Positions 37,360 to 46,579 of a DNA stretch of 64,000 nucleotides are shown here, piece after piece; the first letter of the stretch is position 1; every line of letters begins with the position of its first letter. The DNA lies in assembly GCA_030433255.1 (NCBI GenBank), contig JAUIMI010000002.1, positions 1-64,000 of the forward strand, in the 5' to 3' direction. The stretch is from a bacterium (lineage in GTDB: Bacteria > Patescibacteriota > Minisyncoccia > Phycocordibacterales > UBA1006). A model generated the notes under the pieces. The model saw only the letters and a program-made list of their open reading frames with translations, had not been told where the DNA came from and made no database searches. A program made the translations under genes and the position numbers.

Positions 37360-39798
37360 TTATTCCCAATCTAAAACAAGAGCCATCTTATTAAAAATTT
37401 CTTTATTTAAATCTTTAACGGTCTCATTAATGATTCTTCCTGCAAATGATCTACCAGATCCATACATTCCAAAATCTAAATCTCTAAACTTATTACCTCC
37501 AATAGAATAAAGAGCTTTTAATGAAGTTATACCGTATCTAGATAATAAAAATGTCCATTTATCAATTTCTACTTGAGATACGTATGGTAAATCTAGCACA
37601 TTAGAAAAATCTCTTAAATCAGAAAGTTTAGAAACCTTAATGGTTTTACCTAAAACAAGATTCAAAAAAGCCTTTCCTGTCCCAAAGATCCCAAATTTTT
37701 TACCTCTGAAATCCTTAATTCCGATATCTTTCAAATCTAAATATGAATATATTTGAGCCTTTGATAATTCCTGCTTCCATAAATTCATTTCTAGTTCAGA
37801 TACGTATGGTAAATCAAAATTATTAAATAGATCTAGAAGATGTGCATTTGTGAATCTATTCTTGTTAAAAGACTTATTACAAACCTTTTTATAAATATCA
37901 AAGCCGGTACCAATTTCACCAAAATCTCTATCACCAAAATCTCTCGCATTAGTTCTTAAAACATCTAATTGAGTAGCATAAAAAGGTATCAATTTCTTTT
38001 TATAAAAACTAATTACCTGATCTTGAGCACTCTCTAGAGGTAGCCCGACAACATAAGGTAAATTTAATGCTTTAGCAAAGTCAAACAAGATATCATAAGT
38101 GATTGTGCGTAGCATCTTTATATCCAAAACACTTTGAATAATTGAGTATGCTTTTAATCCATCAGAAAAATCTAATTTCATAAATTTAACTGGACCCAGC
38201 TTATATAGGTCTAAATAAGAAAAAATATTAATACTTTTTAGCTCTTCAATAATAAAATCATTTAAATTAATACATTCTTCTTCCCAATTCAAAAAATCAC
38301 TAATTTCTTCTAAGGTTGACAGGGTAATTCTATCGATAGTTTTATTTAAGATTAAACCAGCAAAAGAATATCCACCTCCAAAATCTCCAAAATAAGATTT
38401 TTTAAATCTATCTGAACCAAAGCGAATAAGATCTTTTCTTGAAAAAATATTATTTTTCTCAAGTTGTTTTTTTATCATTTCCCTTCTTTTAGTAACAGAC
38501 ATCTTTAAAAAAGAAACATCAAAGTTTTTTTCTAAAGAGATCTTCATTAGCTCTTCATGGGTAATTGAAACTTTCTTTATGATACCCATATTAAAACTAT
38601 CAATCTCATCTCTTGTTAGATAATCATAATTACCAGGATTCTCATCAGGCTCTTGAAATGAAACACCATCAAGTAGCTCATGATAGAATACCTGACCTTT
38701 TTGACCAACAAAATTTGGCATCACAACATATGCGAGTTTATCAGAATTATGATCATTAATTCTAAGAACACGACCATTACCTTGAATAATATCAACATAT
38801 GATTTAGCAGGGTATACAAACATTGAAACTGCAACACCAGGATCATCAAAACCTTCCTTAATTACACCAATACCAACCAAGACATCAAATTCATGTCTCT
38901 TAAAAGAATCAAATAATATTTTTCGGTCTTTTTGTTTGGTTTTAGCTGTAATCAATTTTGCTCGAACACCTTCTTTCTGAAGTGATCTAACAAGATCTTT
39001 ACCCTGGCGAACCGTAAGAGTAAACATAATCCCACGTAAATTTCGCTTTTTGAATGCTGAACGAAATAGTTTCGCTGCTGCAATATTTCCTCCTTTTCTG
39101 ATGATTTCACTTGCTAAACGTTGGTTGTATTCGGTTTGGGTTTCAGAATTCATTTTTTCTGAAATTTCAATATCAATATCAACCATACTTAACTGAACTG
39201 CACACAGCATACCCATTTTTATAGCCTCTCGAATAGAGATCTTATAAACCTCTTCACCAAGAAACTCTTGGAGGTTTTTTGTGCCTGAATAAGAAGATGA
39301 AGCAGTAAAACCAATAGTAACTGCGTTTTCTCTATGCTTAGTCAAATTTGCTCGTGTTAAATCTCCTAAACCTTTGTGAGCTTCATCCATCAATACAATA
39401 TTAAATCTATCTCGATTTTTTTGAGAAATTTTATTATATGAGGCATAGGTCATCACAACGATTTCACCACTCAAATCTCTATAGCTTCCGCCATAAAGAC
39501 TGTGACTTCGGTGAGGAATAAATCTAGTTAGCTCTTTAGATATTTGATCTAACAAATTTACTTTTGAGGTTAATAATAGTGTTTTCAGGTTTCTGGAATC
39601 AGCCATCATAGCATCAGCAATAACTGACTCTATGAAGGTCTTTCCCATTCCAGTAGGTCCTTCAATATACATTGAAGTAATACCTTTAGACAAAGTCTCA
39701 ATAATAGCCGAGTACACGGGGCCCTGTCCTTTTCTGAACGGAAAAGACGGAACATATGTACTAATATTGCTTTTAATCTGTGATAATATTTTTTCCAT
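37360..39798 (-). CDS. SF2 helicase with five C-terminal FG-type repeats
   Basis: An 812-aa protein. The DEAD/DEAH helicase core (about 15-400) has GPTGMGKT (47-54), DEAH (138-141), GFTASS and a motif VI-like GNGRVLR. After about residue 440 come five diverged repeats of about 70 aa, each with a helix, an I-x-S-x-x-D-L...G turn, F-G-x-F-G-x-G-x-x-F and ending in L-x-L-P-Y-V or L-x-W. The ATG at 39798 is chosen over 39843 because the paralogue's matching upstream DNA is non-coding. It is paralogous to the sigma-helicase gene and has a nearly identical promoter. Function unknown; transcription or defence is possible. Confidence 0.8.
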   Translation of the reverse strand: MEKILSQIKSNISTYVPSFPFRKGQGPVYSAIIETLSKGITSMYIEGPTGMGKTFIESVIADAMMADSRNLKTLLLTSKVNLLDQISKELTRFIPHRSHSLYGGSYRDLSGEIVVMTYASYNKISQKNRDRFNIVLMDEAHKGLGDLTRANLTKHRENAVTIGFTASSSYSGTKNLQEFLGEEVYKISIREAIKMGMLCAVQLSMVDIDIEISEKMNSETQTEYNQRLASEIIRKGGNIAAAKLFRSAFKKRNLRGIMFTLTVRQGKDLVRSLQKEGVRAKLITAKTKQKDRKILFDSFKRHEFDVLVGIGVIKEGFDDPGVAVSMFVYPAKSYVDIIQGNGRVLRINDHNSDKLAYVVMPNFVGQKGQVFYHELLDGVSFQEPDENPGNYDYLTRDEIDSFNMGIIKKVSITHEELMKISLEKNFDVSFLKMSVTKRREMIKKQLEKNNIFSRKDLIRFGSDRFKKSYFGDFGGGYSFAGLILNKTIDRITLSTLEEISDFLNWEEECINLNDFIIEELKSINIFSYLDLYKLGPVKFMKLDFSDGLKAYSIIQSVLDIKMLRTITYDILFDFAKALNLPYVVGLPLESAQDQVISFYKKKLIPFYATQLDVLRTNARDFGDRDFGEIGTGFDIYKKVCNKSFNKNRFTNAHLLDLFNNFDLPYVSELEMNLWKQELSKAQIYSYLDLKDIGIKDFRGKKFGIFGTGKAFLNLVLGKTIKVSKLSDLRDFSNVLDLPYVSQVEIDKWTFLLSRYGITSLKALYSIGGNKFRDLDFGMYGSGRSFAGRIINETVKDLNKEIFNKMALVLDWE

Positions 39799-39854
39799 TT
39801 TATATAATTTAGTTGTTATTGTACTTTTTTTGAATTTAATCAATATTTTGTAAG

Positions 39855-39883
39855 ACTATATCATATATATTGCTATTTGTAAA
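39855..39883 (-). promoter_or_regulatory. Promoter of the helicase gene
   Basis: TTTACA (39878-39883), a 17-bp spacer and TATAGT (39855-39860). About 100 bp around it are nearly identical to the promoter region at 42652-42752. Confidence 0.75.
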
Positions 39884-39897
39884 GCATATTGTGTAAT

Positions 39898-39927
39898 AAA
39901 AAACGACCTATTTCTAGATCGTTTTTT
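39898..39927 (-). terminator. Terminator of the sigma-helicase gene
   Basis: AAAAACGA / TCGTTTTTT stem with a partly paired loop (CCTATTTCTAGA). Confidence 0.65.
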
Positions 39928-39952
39928 CTTAATTTAATAAGATAATATAAAA

Positions 39953-42646
39953 TTATACTTCTACCACTATTTCTTGCTTAGAAGACTTAGTTAAGTTTAA
40001 TGCCTTACAAACATCACGCAATACGAGGGTGTCTATTTTTTTAATCTTCTTATTTAAAAGAAGACTAGCAAAATCTGCTCCCATTCCAAATTTACCAAAA
40101 GACGTAAATTCAAAATTTTGGACACCATAATTCATAACGTCTGGTAAAGAAACTAATTCGTGTTCCAGCATTCGTGCTTTAAACTCCTGAATTCTTTTTT
40201 CAGAATCCAGGGAATTTAAATATTGAGTAAAGTTATTTTCTTGAGAAATCTTGCTTAACTCCTCGTGATCAACGGATACATCAATAAGATCTTTAACATC
40301 AGCACTAATTTCTTCTAACTCTTCTTTTGAAACAAGGTCATAATTAATTTCATTCCCAGGCTCTGAAAAGTCAGTAAGAGCATCTACCCTTAACGCGTCG
40401 TTATCTTTCGATAAATTGGACGTTTCACTATCAACTGCATCATAACCAATAGAAGGTTCAGGTGAGTCATGTAGGTTAATTTGCTTATTTTCTTTAAACT
40501 TCAAACCTAGAATCTTATCATACAAAAAAGGATCTTTCTGTACTGGAACTCTAGTTTTTCTCGGTTTAATAAACGCAAGCCCATCAACTAATTCATGATA
40601 AAACTTTTGGTTTTGAACGTTTTTAAAATTAAACATAACGATATAAGCAAGCTTACTCTCGTTACCTTCTTCAATTCTAAGCACTCTACCATTTCCTCCA
40701 ATAATATCTGTCGTCGACTGCGTTGGGTAAACAAACATTGAAACTGCAACACCAGGATCATTGAATGATTCTTTAAGCAAATCAATACTAACCAAAACAT
40801 CAAATTCGTGATTAGAAAAACTTTCAAAAAGCTTTTTTCTATCAGAATATGAAATATGATTATCAACCAATCTAGCTTTTATTCCGTGATCAAGAAGAGT
40901 ATTTACCAAATCCTGACCTTGAGAAATAGTTAAAGCAAACATAACCCCACGTAAATTTCGAGATAAAAATATATCTCTAAATAAACGTGCAGCTGCAATA
41001 TTACCACCACTATGAATAATCTCTTCGGAAAGCAGATTATTGTAATCAGTAATTGATTCACCCTTTTGTCTTTCTTTGATACTAATATCAACAGACGCCA
41101 TAATGAATTGTACTGCACACAACATACCAAGCTCTATTGCTTCACGTATACTTATACGATATGCAAGAGTGCCTAAGAAACTTTGTAATTTCTTGCTTTC
41201 TTTTGAATTAGTAGCTGAGGTAAAACCAATAAGTACAGAAATACTTTTTTGATAAGAAAGCTTTTCAAATACTTTTTTACCTAGGCTTTTATGAACATCA
41301 TCAAGTAATAAAGTTTTAAATTGAGAAGTGCTAGCTAGAGTCATTTTCGCATAAACAGCATAACTCATAACAACAACGTCTCCAGATAAATCTTTATCTT
41401 TTGTACCATAAATAGATACTTTACGATTAGGAACAAATTTATTGAACTCAGCACGAATAAATTCAAAAGAATCAATTCGAGATGTAAGTAATAAAATTTT
41501 ACCTTTTTTAGTTGCTAAAATTGCATCTGCAACCAAAGCCTCAATAAATGTTTTTCCTATTCCAGTAGGTCCCTCAATGTACATCGAAGTAGTACCTTTT
41601 TTAAGGTTTTCAATTATTGAGTAGTAAATATCTGACTGACCTTCACGAAATGTTACCTGCGGAATGTACTTAGAAATATTTCTCTGAAGTACCTGTAAAA
41701 ATGCAGAGACTAACTGAGGAGATAAAGATACACCTCCAGCTTCAGTAGATGGAGCCAGTACTTGAAATGATTGAGGAATTTCTTTCCCAAACGTCTCATT
41801 AATTAAGCGAGAAATAGTATTACTACCTCGAAGTCTAGCCAAGGCTATAGCTTCCAGCTGTCTAATCCTTTCTCTTGTTACTCCATACATTTCGCCAATT
41901 TCTTCTAGAGTATATCGAGAACCATTTTGTAAACCAAAACGCATTCGCAATATTTCAAACTCCTTAGGTGAAACAATCTTATGTATTTCTTCAAGTAGAT
42001 CTACAGCGATAAGTCTCCAGTTTGTTGATTCATCAGTTGATAAGACATTCTTATCAGGGATAGTATCCTTAATCATAGATGCATCTTCTGATGAGCCAAG
42101 TTTCTTATCTAAACTAACAGTTCCTTGAGATAATTTTGATTCTATAAATAGAACGTCTTGTACCTCAATTCCCATCTTTTTAGCAATCAACTCAATTGGA
42201 GAATTATCGTCACCATTATTAGTATTTAAATTTTTCACAATTTTTTTATATTGTGAAATTTTTTCTACCATATGAACTGGCTTACGAATAGTAGCTCCAT
42301 TATCAGCAAGAAATCTTGTGATATTTTGACGAATCCACCAGGTTGCATATGTTGAAAATTTAAAACCTTTATCAATTTCAAATTTTTCCATAGCTTTCAT
42401 TAAGCCAATATTGCCTGCTTGAACAATATCCATAAATTCCAAAACTGAGTGATGATTAATCACAGAGCTATATCTCGAAGCAATAGATAATACTAATCGT
42501 AAATTTGAATTATAAAATCTATTCTTTGCTTTTTTATCTCCTGCTTGATATTTTTTTGCAAGATCTATCTCCTCTTCAACTGATAACAGCTGAAAAGATT
42601 TAGTGTACTTCTCGTAACTAGGTGTTACAGTTGAATGTTTTTTCAT
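39953..42646 (-). CDS. Sigma-70 factor fused to SF2 helicase
   Basis: An 897-aa fusion. Residues 8-280 are a complete group 1/2-like sigma-70: region 1.2 (EEEIDLAKKYQAGDKKAKNR), region 2 (NIGLMKAMEKFEIDKGFKFS, then STYATWWIRQNITR), region 3 (about 120-190) and region 4.2 helix-turn-helix (YTLEEIGEMYGVTRERIRQL, 245-264). After a linker comes a helicase with GPTGIGKT (359-366), but the DEAH box reads DDVH (449-452), then TSAT and GNGRVLR. One C-terminal FG-type repeat (about 820-885) ends it. The helicase part is paralogous to the neighbour at 37360. I know of no described sigma-helicase of this kind. DNA opening at promoters or phage-type takeover are possible roles (inference). Confidence 0.88.
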   Translation of the reverse strand: MKKHSTVTPSYEKYTKSFQLLSVEEEIDLAKKYQAGDKKAKNRFYNSNLRLVLSIASRYSSVINHHSVLEFMDIVQAGNIGLMKAMEKFEIDKGFKFSTYATWWIRQNITRFLADNGATIRKPVHMVEKISQYKKIVKNLNTNNGDDNSPIELIAKKMGIEVQDVLFIESKLSQGTVSLDKKLGSSEDASMIKDTIPDKNVLSTDESTNWRLIAVDLLEEIHKIVSPKEFEILRMRFGLQNGSRYTLEEIGEMYGVTRERIRQLEAIALARLRGSNTISRLINETFGKEIPQSFQVLAPSTEAGGVSLSPQLVSAFLQVLQRNISKYIPQVTFREGQSDIYYSIIENLKKGTTSMYIEGPTGIGKTFIEALVADAILATKKGKILLLTSRIDSFEFIRAEFNKFVPNRKVSIYGTKDKDLSGDVVVMSYAVYAKMTLASTSQFKTLLLDDVHKSLGKKVFEKLSYQKSISVLIGFTSATNSKESKKLQSFLGTLAYRISIREAIELGMLCAVQFIMASVDISIKERQKGESITDYNNLLSEEIIHSGGNIAAARLFRDIFLSRNLRGVMFALTISQGQDLVNTLLDHGIKARLVDNHISYSDRKKLFESFSNHEFDVLVSIDLLKESFNDPGVAVSMFVYPTQSTTDIIGGNGRVLRIEEGNESKLAYIVMFNFKNVQNQKFYHELVDGLAFIKPRKTRVPVQKDPFLYDKILGLKFKENKQINLHDSPEPSIGYDAVDSETSNLSKDNDALRVDALTDFSEPGNEINYDLVSKEELEEISADVKDLIDVSVDHEELSKISQENNFTQYLNSLDSEKRIQEFKARMLEHELVSLPDVMNYGVQNFEFTSFGKFGMGADFASLLLNKKIKKIDTLVLRDVCKALNLTKSSKQEIVVEV

Positions 42647-42703
42647 GTTTATATAATTTAGTTGTTATTGTACTTTTTTTGAATTTAATCAATATTTTGT
42701 AAG

Positions 42704-42732
42704 ACTATATCATATATATTGCTATTTGTAAA
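42704..42732 (-). promoter_or_regulatory. Promoter of the sigma-helicase gene
   Basis: TTTACA (42727-42732), a 17-bp spacer and TATAGT (42704-42709), followed by a leader of about 55 nt. Nearly identical to the promoter at 39855-39883. Confidence 0.75.
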
Positions 42733-42764
42733 GTATATTGTGTAATAAATATAATAACTAAATC

Positions 42765-42789
42765 AAAAAACACTCATAGAGTGTTTTTT
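42765..42789. terminator. Perfect terminator hairpin
   Basis: AAAAAACACTC / GAGTGTTTTTT with an ATA loop. Together with the trailer after it, it resembles the tRNA-His terminator region. Confidence 0.75.
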
Positions 42790-42806
42790 GCTTGTACTAA
42801 AACAAA

Positions 42807-42960
42807 CCTTCTCGTGCTAGCACTAAATGGGGTGCGTTCTCGTGATGGAACGGTGACAATACATTGCAGGGCAAGGTTATTTCAATGATTTTATACTTTT
42901 ACCTCCCGACCCTTCTCGTGCTTAGTGAATTTCAAAAAGTTACAAAAGTTACACAGAATA
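42807..42960. repeat. Dispersed repeat and left 28-bp att-like direct repeat
   Basis: Bases 42807-42834 are identical to 61597-61624, which covers the 3-prime end and trailer of tRNA-His. CGTTCTCGTGATGG and CATTGCAGGGCAAGG follow, then CCTTCTCGTGCTTAG (42911) and AAAGTTACAAAAGTTACACAG. The gene-free stretch 42647-42991 contains only this, the terminators and the promoter. Confidence 0.8.
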
Positions 42961-42965
42961 GACAT

Positions 42966-42993
42966 AAAAAGTTACACGTACGTGTAACTTTTT
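42966..42993 (-). terminator. Perfect palindromic terminator
   Basis: AAAAAGTTACACGT and its complement, 28 bp in all, with an A/T flank. It overlaps the stop of the gene at 42992. Confidence 0.8.
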
Positions 42994-43270
42994 ATTTAAA
43001 ATACTTCTTTGCTTTTGGATTCCTATGCGGACACCCTGGCCAACAACAAGGTCTCTTCTTGCCTGATTTCAGATCTTCCTGAAGACGCTTGAGATGATCT
43101 TTGTGTGTTTCTTCTTTTTTTACAATAGTGACCCAACAGATCCATTCATTGCGAGCAATAGATGTAAGATCATTCCAGATCTCACGAAGGTCAGGATCTT
43201 TTTCTAAAATATTCCTAATATCTTTTGGTACATTATGTAAAATACCTGTTTGTATATGTAGCTTACTCAT
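42992..43270 (-). CDS. YdeI/OmpD-associated-like protein
   Basis: A 92-aa protein: helical VPKDIRNILEKDPDLREIWNDL, the WICWVTIVKKEETHKDHLKR segment and a Cys-rich end with CCWPGCPH, resembling the C-terminal domain of the YdeI/OmpD-associated (OmdA) family. Function is poorly known. The cysteines and His may bind zinc. Monocistronic. Confidence 0.65.
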   Translation of the reverse strand: MSKLHIQTGILHNVPKDIRNILEKDPDLREIWNDLTSIARNEWICWVTIVKKEETHKDHLKRLQEDLKSGKKRPCCWPGCPHRNPKAKKYFK

Positions 43271-43365
43271 AAATCTATTCTATTATAAATAAGCTGTTTT
43301 TGATATAATGCATTTAATTACACACCTTTTGTGTTTTAATTATTCATTAGCTTACATTTATTATT

Positions 43366-44550
43366 ATGACAAAAACAATCAAAACTATATTACTCGTCAT
43401 CGTACTCGCTGTGGTAGCCATTGCGATCACAGGATTTATTAAATTCAATATTCTTCAAGATGACATATATATCCAACAAACAGATGGTTCGGTAGTGAAA
43501 GCAAATGATCTCGATGAATATGTGCTGACGACCGAGGAAGGTGTCACCGCGACGTTTGCGTATACTTCAGAAAATAAAGAAACAGCGACACTTACGGTTG
43601 ATGGCGAATTCTATCAACTGAAACGAACTGAATCAGCCTCAGGTGCTAAATATACCAATGAAGATGGATCGGTAGTGTATTGGGAACACCAAGGAGAAGC
43701 AACAATTGAACTTGTTGACGAAACAACATATGTGATACCAACCATACAAGAAGCTGATCTCTTCACATTTACTATTGAACCTTACAAACAAGACTGTGTT
43801 GGTGTTGCACCAATGAGGTGTTTAGTGGTAAATGGAGAACTGTTCTATGACTCAATTCAAGGATTTGAGTTTGAAGAAGGAACTGAATATGAAGTTCTTG
43901 TTGCTCGAACAGAACGTGAAAATGTTCCTGCGGATGCAAGTAAATATCAGTATCGTCGTGTAGAGGTTCTCAAGTCAAAAAAGCAAGGTGATCCTGATGC
44001 GAATAAGTATGATTTTGGTACTGTGGTGGATAACGACTGTGATGACGCTGATGGTAGTTGTGAAGCTCTTGATGATGACTCTGATAATGACTCATTACCA
44101 ACTGAGGATGAAGCAAGTGTTGTTAATGACGAAAACCCTCTTGCAGCTGATGGTCTGACTTGGCTCTGGAAAGAAACTCAATACTCAAATGATGAAATTA
44201 TTGCACCTGTTGACTCAACTCAATTTAAAGCACAGTTCACTACCGATGGGCAATTTTCATCATCTACTGATTGTAATACTGTAGGTGGAAGTTACACAGT
44301 TGATAGCAATAATCTTTCATTTGGTGCTATGTTCGCAACAAAAATGGCGTGTATGGATGAAACGTTGGAAATGGAATACTCAAACATGCTTGCTGAAGTG
44401 ACCAGTTATATGATCGATGATAATGGAAATTTGGTATTAATGTTGAAATACGATACAGGATCAATGATTTTTACTCCGCAATCCTCTACATCAACACAAG
44501 CGCAAGAAGCAACAGATTATAATTCTTCGCGAAGTAACAAGAATTTATAA
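43366..44550 (+). CDS. Anchored protein with MliC-, DUF4377- and META-like domains
   Basis: A 394-aa extracytoplasmic protein with an N-terminal membrane segment (about 6-26). Three domains: MliC-like lysozyme-inhibitor fold (about 38-120; LTVDGEFYQLKR, SGAKYTNEDG), DUF4377-like (about 128-205; DCVGVAPMRCLVV, GFEFEEGTEYEVLV), then an acidic Asp-rich linker (about 215-250) and a META/HslJ domain (about 262-375; WLWKET, GGSYTVDSNNLSF, MACMDE). This set is common in envelope-stress and lysozyme-resistance proteins. Convergent with the next gene. Confidence 0.82.
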   Translation: MTKTIKTILLVIVLAVVAIAITGFIKFNILQDDIYIQQTDGSVVKANDLDEYVLTTEEGVTATFAYTSENKETATLTVDGEFYQLKRTESASGAKYTNEDGSVVYWEHQGEATIELVDETTYVIPTIQEADLFTFTIEPYKQDCVGVAPMRCLVVNGELFYDSIQGFEFEEGTEYEVLVARTERENVPADASKYQYRRVEVLKSKKQGDPDANKYDFGTVVDNDCDDADGSCEALDDDSDNDSLPTEDEASVVNDENPLAADGLTWLWKETQYSNDEIIAPVDSTQFKAQFTTDGQFSSSTDCNTVGGSYTVDSNNLSFGAMFATKMACMDETLEMEYSNMLAEVTSYMIDDNGNLVLMLKYDTGSMIFTPQSSTSTQAQEATDYNSSRSNKNL

Positions 44551-44586
44551 AAATATGAACGGAATCGAGGATAGATAACCTGATTA

Positions 44587-44616
44587 AAAAAGAACCGCCA
44601 AGGCGGTTCTTTTTTG
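44587..44616. terminator. Strong bidirectional terminator
   Basis: AAAAAAGAACCGCC / GGCGGTTCTTTTTT, a perfect GC-cored stem between convergent genes. Confidence 0.9.
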
Positions 44617-44621
44617 TAATA

Positions 44622-45611
44622 TTAATCATTCATTATCATAAAATATTTCTCTGGGTGCCATTCTACATCACGGTCAGAAAGTTTTGGTGCCATAGATGGA
44701 TTTGTAGGATATCCAGAATCCGTATGCTCAAGAAGTCTATACGAACCGTCACTCCATACCACAATATCTTTCCATTGATTTGATTTTTCATAGTTCTGCA
44801 TCAAGATTGGTTTTCGGGTCACAGTGAATCTATTTATAACCTGATCATCACCATTAACCATTACCACGGTACATCCACCTGATCCACAATAGTCAGGACC
44901 CTCAAGGAAAAAGAGATATTCTTGTGTTTCCCAGTTACTATCTGCATCAATGTATTTTTCAGTTACTGTTGTGGTTTCTTGTAACCGAGGATTATCCATA
45001 ATAACTGCGATTCGATCGTACATATCTTGGTCATTTTTTTCTGTAGAAGAATAACTTTCCCATTGTAGATACATTTCATCAAGCCATTCATCTACCTGAG
45101 AACAATCGATAGGTTTTTCTGGAAAATCTGTGTTCCAGATTACTTCATCAAGATTTTCATAATCTTCGATATTGCCACCGAGCTGCGCTTCAGTGTATCC
45201 ACTTATAAGCGTATTATCTTGGAATTTCCAAATCTGACTATTTGTATATGATGTTCCTTCTCCATACGATGACTCCGTTGCTCTAATAACCTCGTTTTCT
45301 TTGTCATAGGTTCCTAAGATTGAAGAAACGCCACTATCAGTACCATATGGGTGATAGCGAGAATAACCTTCTACAAATTCTGGATTAGAAATATCTAATA
45401 CCAGTATTGAGTATGAATATCCTCCTGAGTCATTATCAAAATATTGATGGAAACTTCGATCACCAAAACAGAGCAACTTTTCAGTATCTACCATTGGTAT
45501 GTTAGAAGCAGGTATGGTCGTTTCTATTTTTTCTGATTTATTTATTTGCAAATATATAATACTGGCAATTCCGATCAGAATAATTGTTCTAATAATGTGT
45601 TTTATTTTCAT
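44622..45611 (-). CDS. Secreted or membrane-anchored protein, paralogue of 11257-12261
   Basis: A 329-aa protein closely similar to the gene at 11257 over its whole length (LCFGDRSFHQYF, RYHPYGTDSGVSS, EGPDYCGSGGCT, VEWHPEKYF). One N-terminal hydrophobic segment (about 6-22). Function unknown. It lies 2 nt after a nuclease-like gene in the same direction. The divergence between copies looks larger in the N-terminal linker and small in the domain core, consistent with an old duplication. Confidence 0.75.
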   Translation of the reverse strand: MKIKHIIRTIILIGIASIIYLQINKSEKIETTIPASNIPMVDTEKLLCFGDRSFHQYFDNDSGGYSYSILVLDISNPEFVEGYSRYHPYGTDSGVSSILGTYDKENEVIRATESSYGEGTSYTNSQIWKFQDNTLISGYTEAQLGGNIEDYENLDEVIWNTDFPEKPIDCSQVDEWLDEMYLQWESYSSTEKNDQDMYDRIAVIMDNPRLQETTTVTEKYIDADSNWETQEYLFFLEGPDYCGSGGCTVVMVNGDDQVINRFTVTRKPILMQNYEKSNQWKDIVVWSDGSYRLLEHTDSGYPTNPSMAPKLSDRDVEWHPEKYFMIMND

Positions 45612-45613
45612 AT

Positions 45614-46558
45614 CTATTCTTCGATAAACTCTTTTTTAAATTTCTTATATGCTTGTTGAAATATATTCACTGCATATTCAACATCCTCATCTTTTTTAAT
45701 ATGAAGATATGTAAGTTTTTGCCCTTTGTTTTTAACCTTTTGATCTGATGCATCCTCAAGTCTATTTTGAGCATCTTGATAATCTTTTGAATTACTGCGT
45801 GTAAAGGTTAAACGTAATCTATCTGTATATGCATTGATATATACAATAACTCTCCAGTTATCAGAATACTTCACATTAACTGATCCTGATTTTGGATCAA
45901 AAACTATTTCAGGATAAATATCAGTGATTTTTTCTTTAAATGAGTCATACAAATTCTTTGCCTTTTTCCGATTATTAAACAAGGCACTTTCACTATGTTC
46001 TTTTGTTTCTTTTTTGAATTCTTTGAATGCAGGCTTATCTTCAATATTTGGCATCAATTCCTGTGAATCGTCATTTTTAATTTGATTCAATGCAACGGTG
46101 TTATTTTCATACTGTTTAATTTCCCATAACTCAAACGGTGCATTTTTGAAATTCACTGCATTTATTTGATGAGTGGTGTATCCAGGAGAAACGAAAATAA
46201 TTCTTGATTGCGACCAATCAATGTCGGTACGTTTTAACTGATTCTTGTTCTTTTCATTATATTCAAGAATAAAATCAGCCTTGTTATTTAACAGAAGTGA
46301 CAGATATGAAAATCCTTGATCTACAATACTAAAACTACTTCCACGTTTATATTCAATAATGACAAAACTTTTTGTTTCAGGATCAAATCCCAGTGTATCA
46401 ATACGAAGACCATTGATAACTCGCTCGCTTTCAACAAAATCAATACCGAAGAGTTCCATAAGGTTTTGCTCTACGAGTCCTTGAATATCTTTTTCAAGTT
46501 TAAATATTTTTTCTTTTACTGATTGCAGTTTGTTATTAGTATTTTTATAGATAGGCAT
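45614..46558 (-). CDS. DUF91/DUF5655 nuclease-like protein
   Basis: A 314-aa protein with a PD-(D/E)XK-type N-terminal domain (IDTLGFDPETKSFVIIEYKRG, about 51-71, supplies D...E-x-K) like EndoMS/DUF91, and a C-terminal DUF5655-like domain (about 190-312; RVIVYINAY, LRLTFTR, YLHIKKDEDVEYAV). It may act in DNA mismatch processing or as a restriction-type nuclease. It precedes an unrelated surface protein gene. Start ATG at 46558. Confidence 0.75.
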   Translation of the reverse strand: MPIYKNTNNKLQSVKEKIFKLEKDIQGLVEQNLMELFGIDFVESERVINGLRIDTLGFDPETKSFVIIEYKRGSSFSIVDQGFSYLSLLLNNKADFILEYNEKNKNQLKRTDIDWSQSRIIFVSPGYTTHQINAVNFKNAPFELWEIKQYENNTVALNQIKNDDSQELMPNIEDKPAFKEFKKETKEHSESALFNNRKKAKNLYDSFKEKITDIYPEIVFDPKSGSVNVKYSDNWRVIVYINAYTDRLRLTFTRSNSKDYQDAQNRLEDASDQKVKNKGQKLTYLHIKKDEDVEYAVNIFQQAYKKFKKEFIEE

Positions 46559-46579
46559 AATTTTATTATATCAAATAGA

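Noticed and set aside
42807-42960. A second tRNA at the trailer copies
   Set aside because: No cloverleaf can be folded next to the copies at 17.9, 19.3 or 42.8 kb; only the 3-prime terminal bases and trailer are shared.
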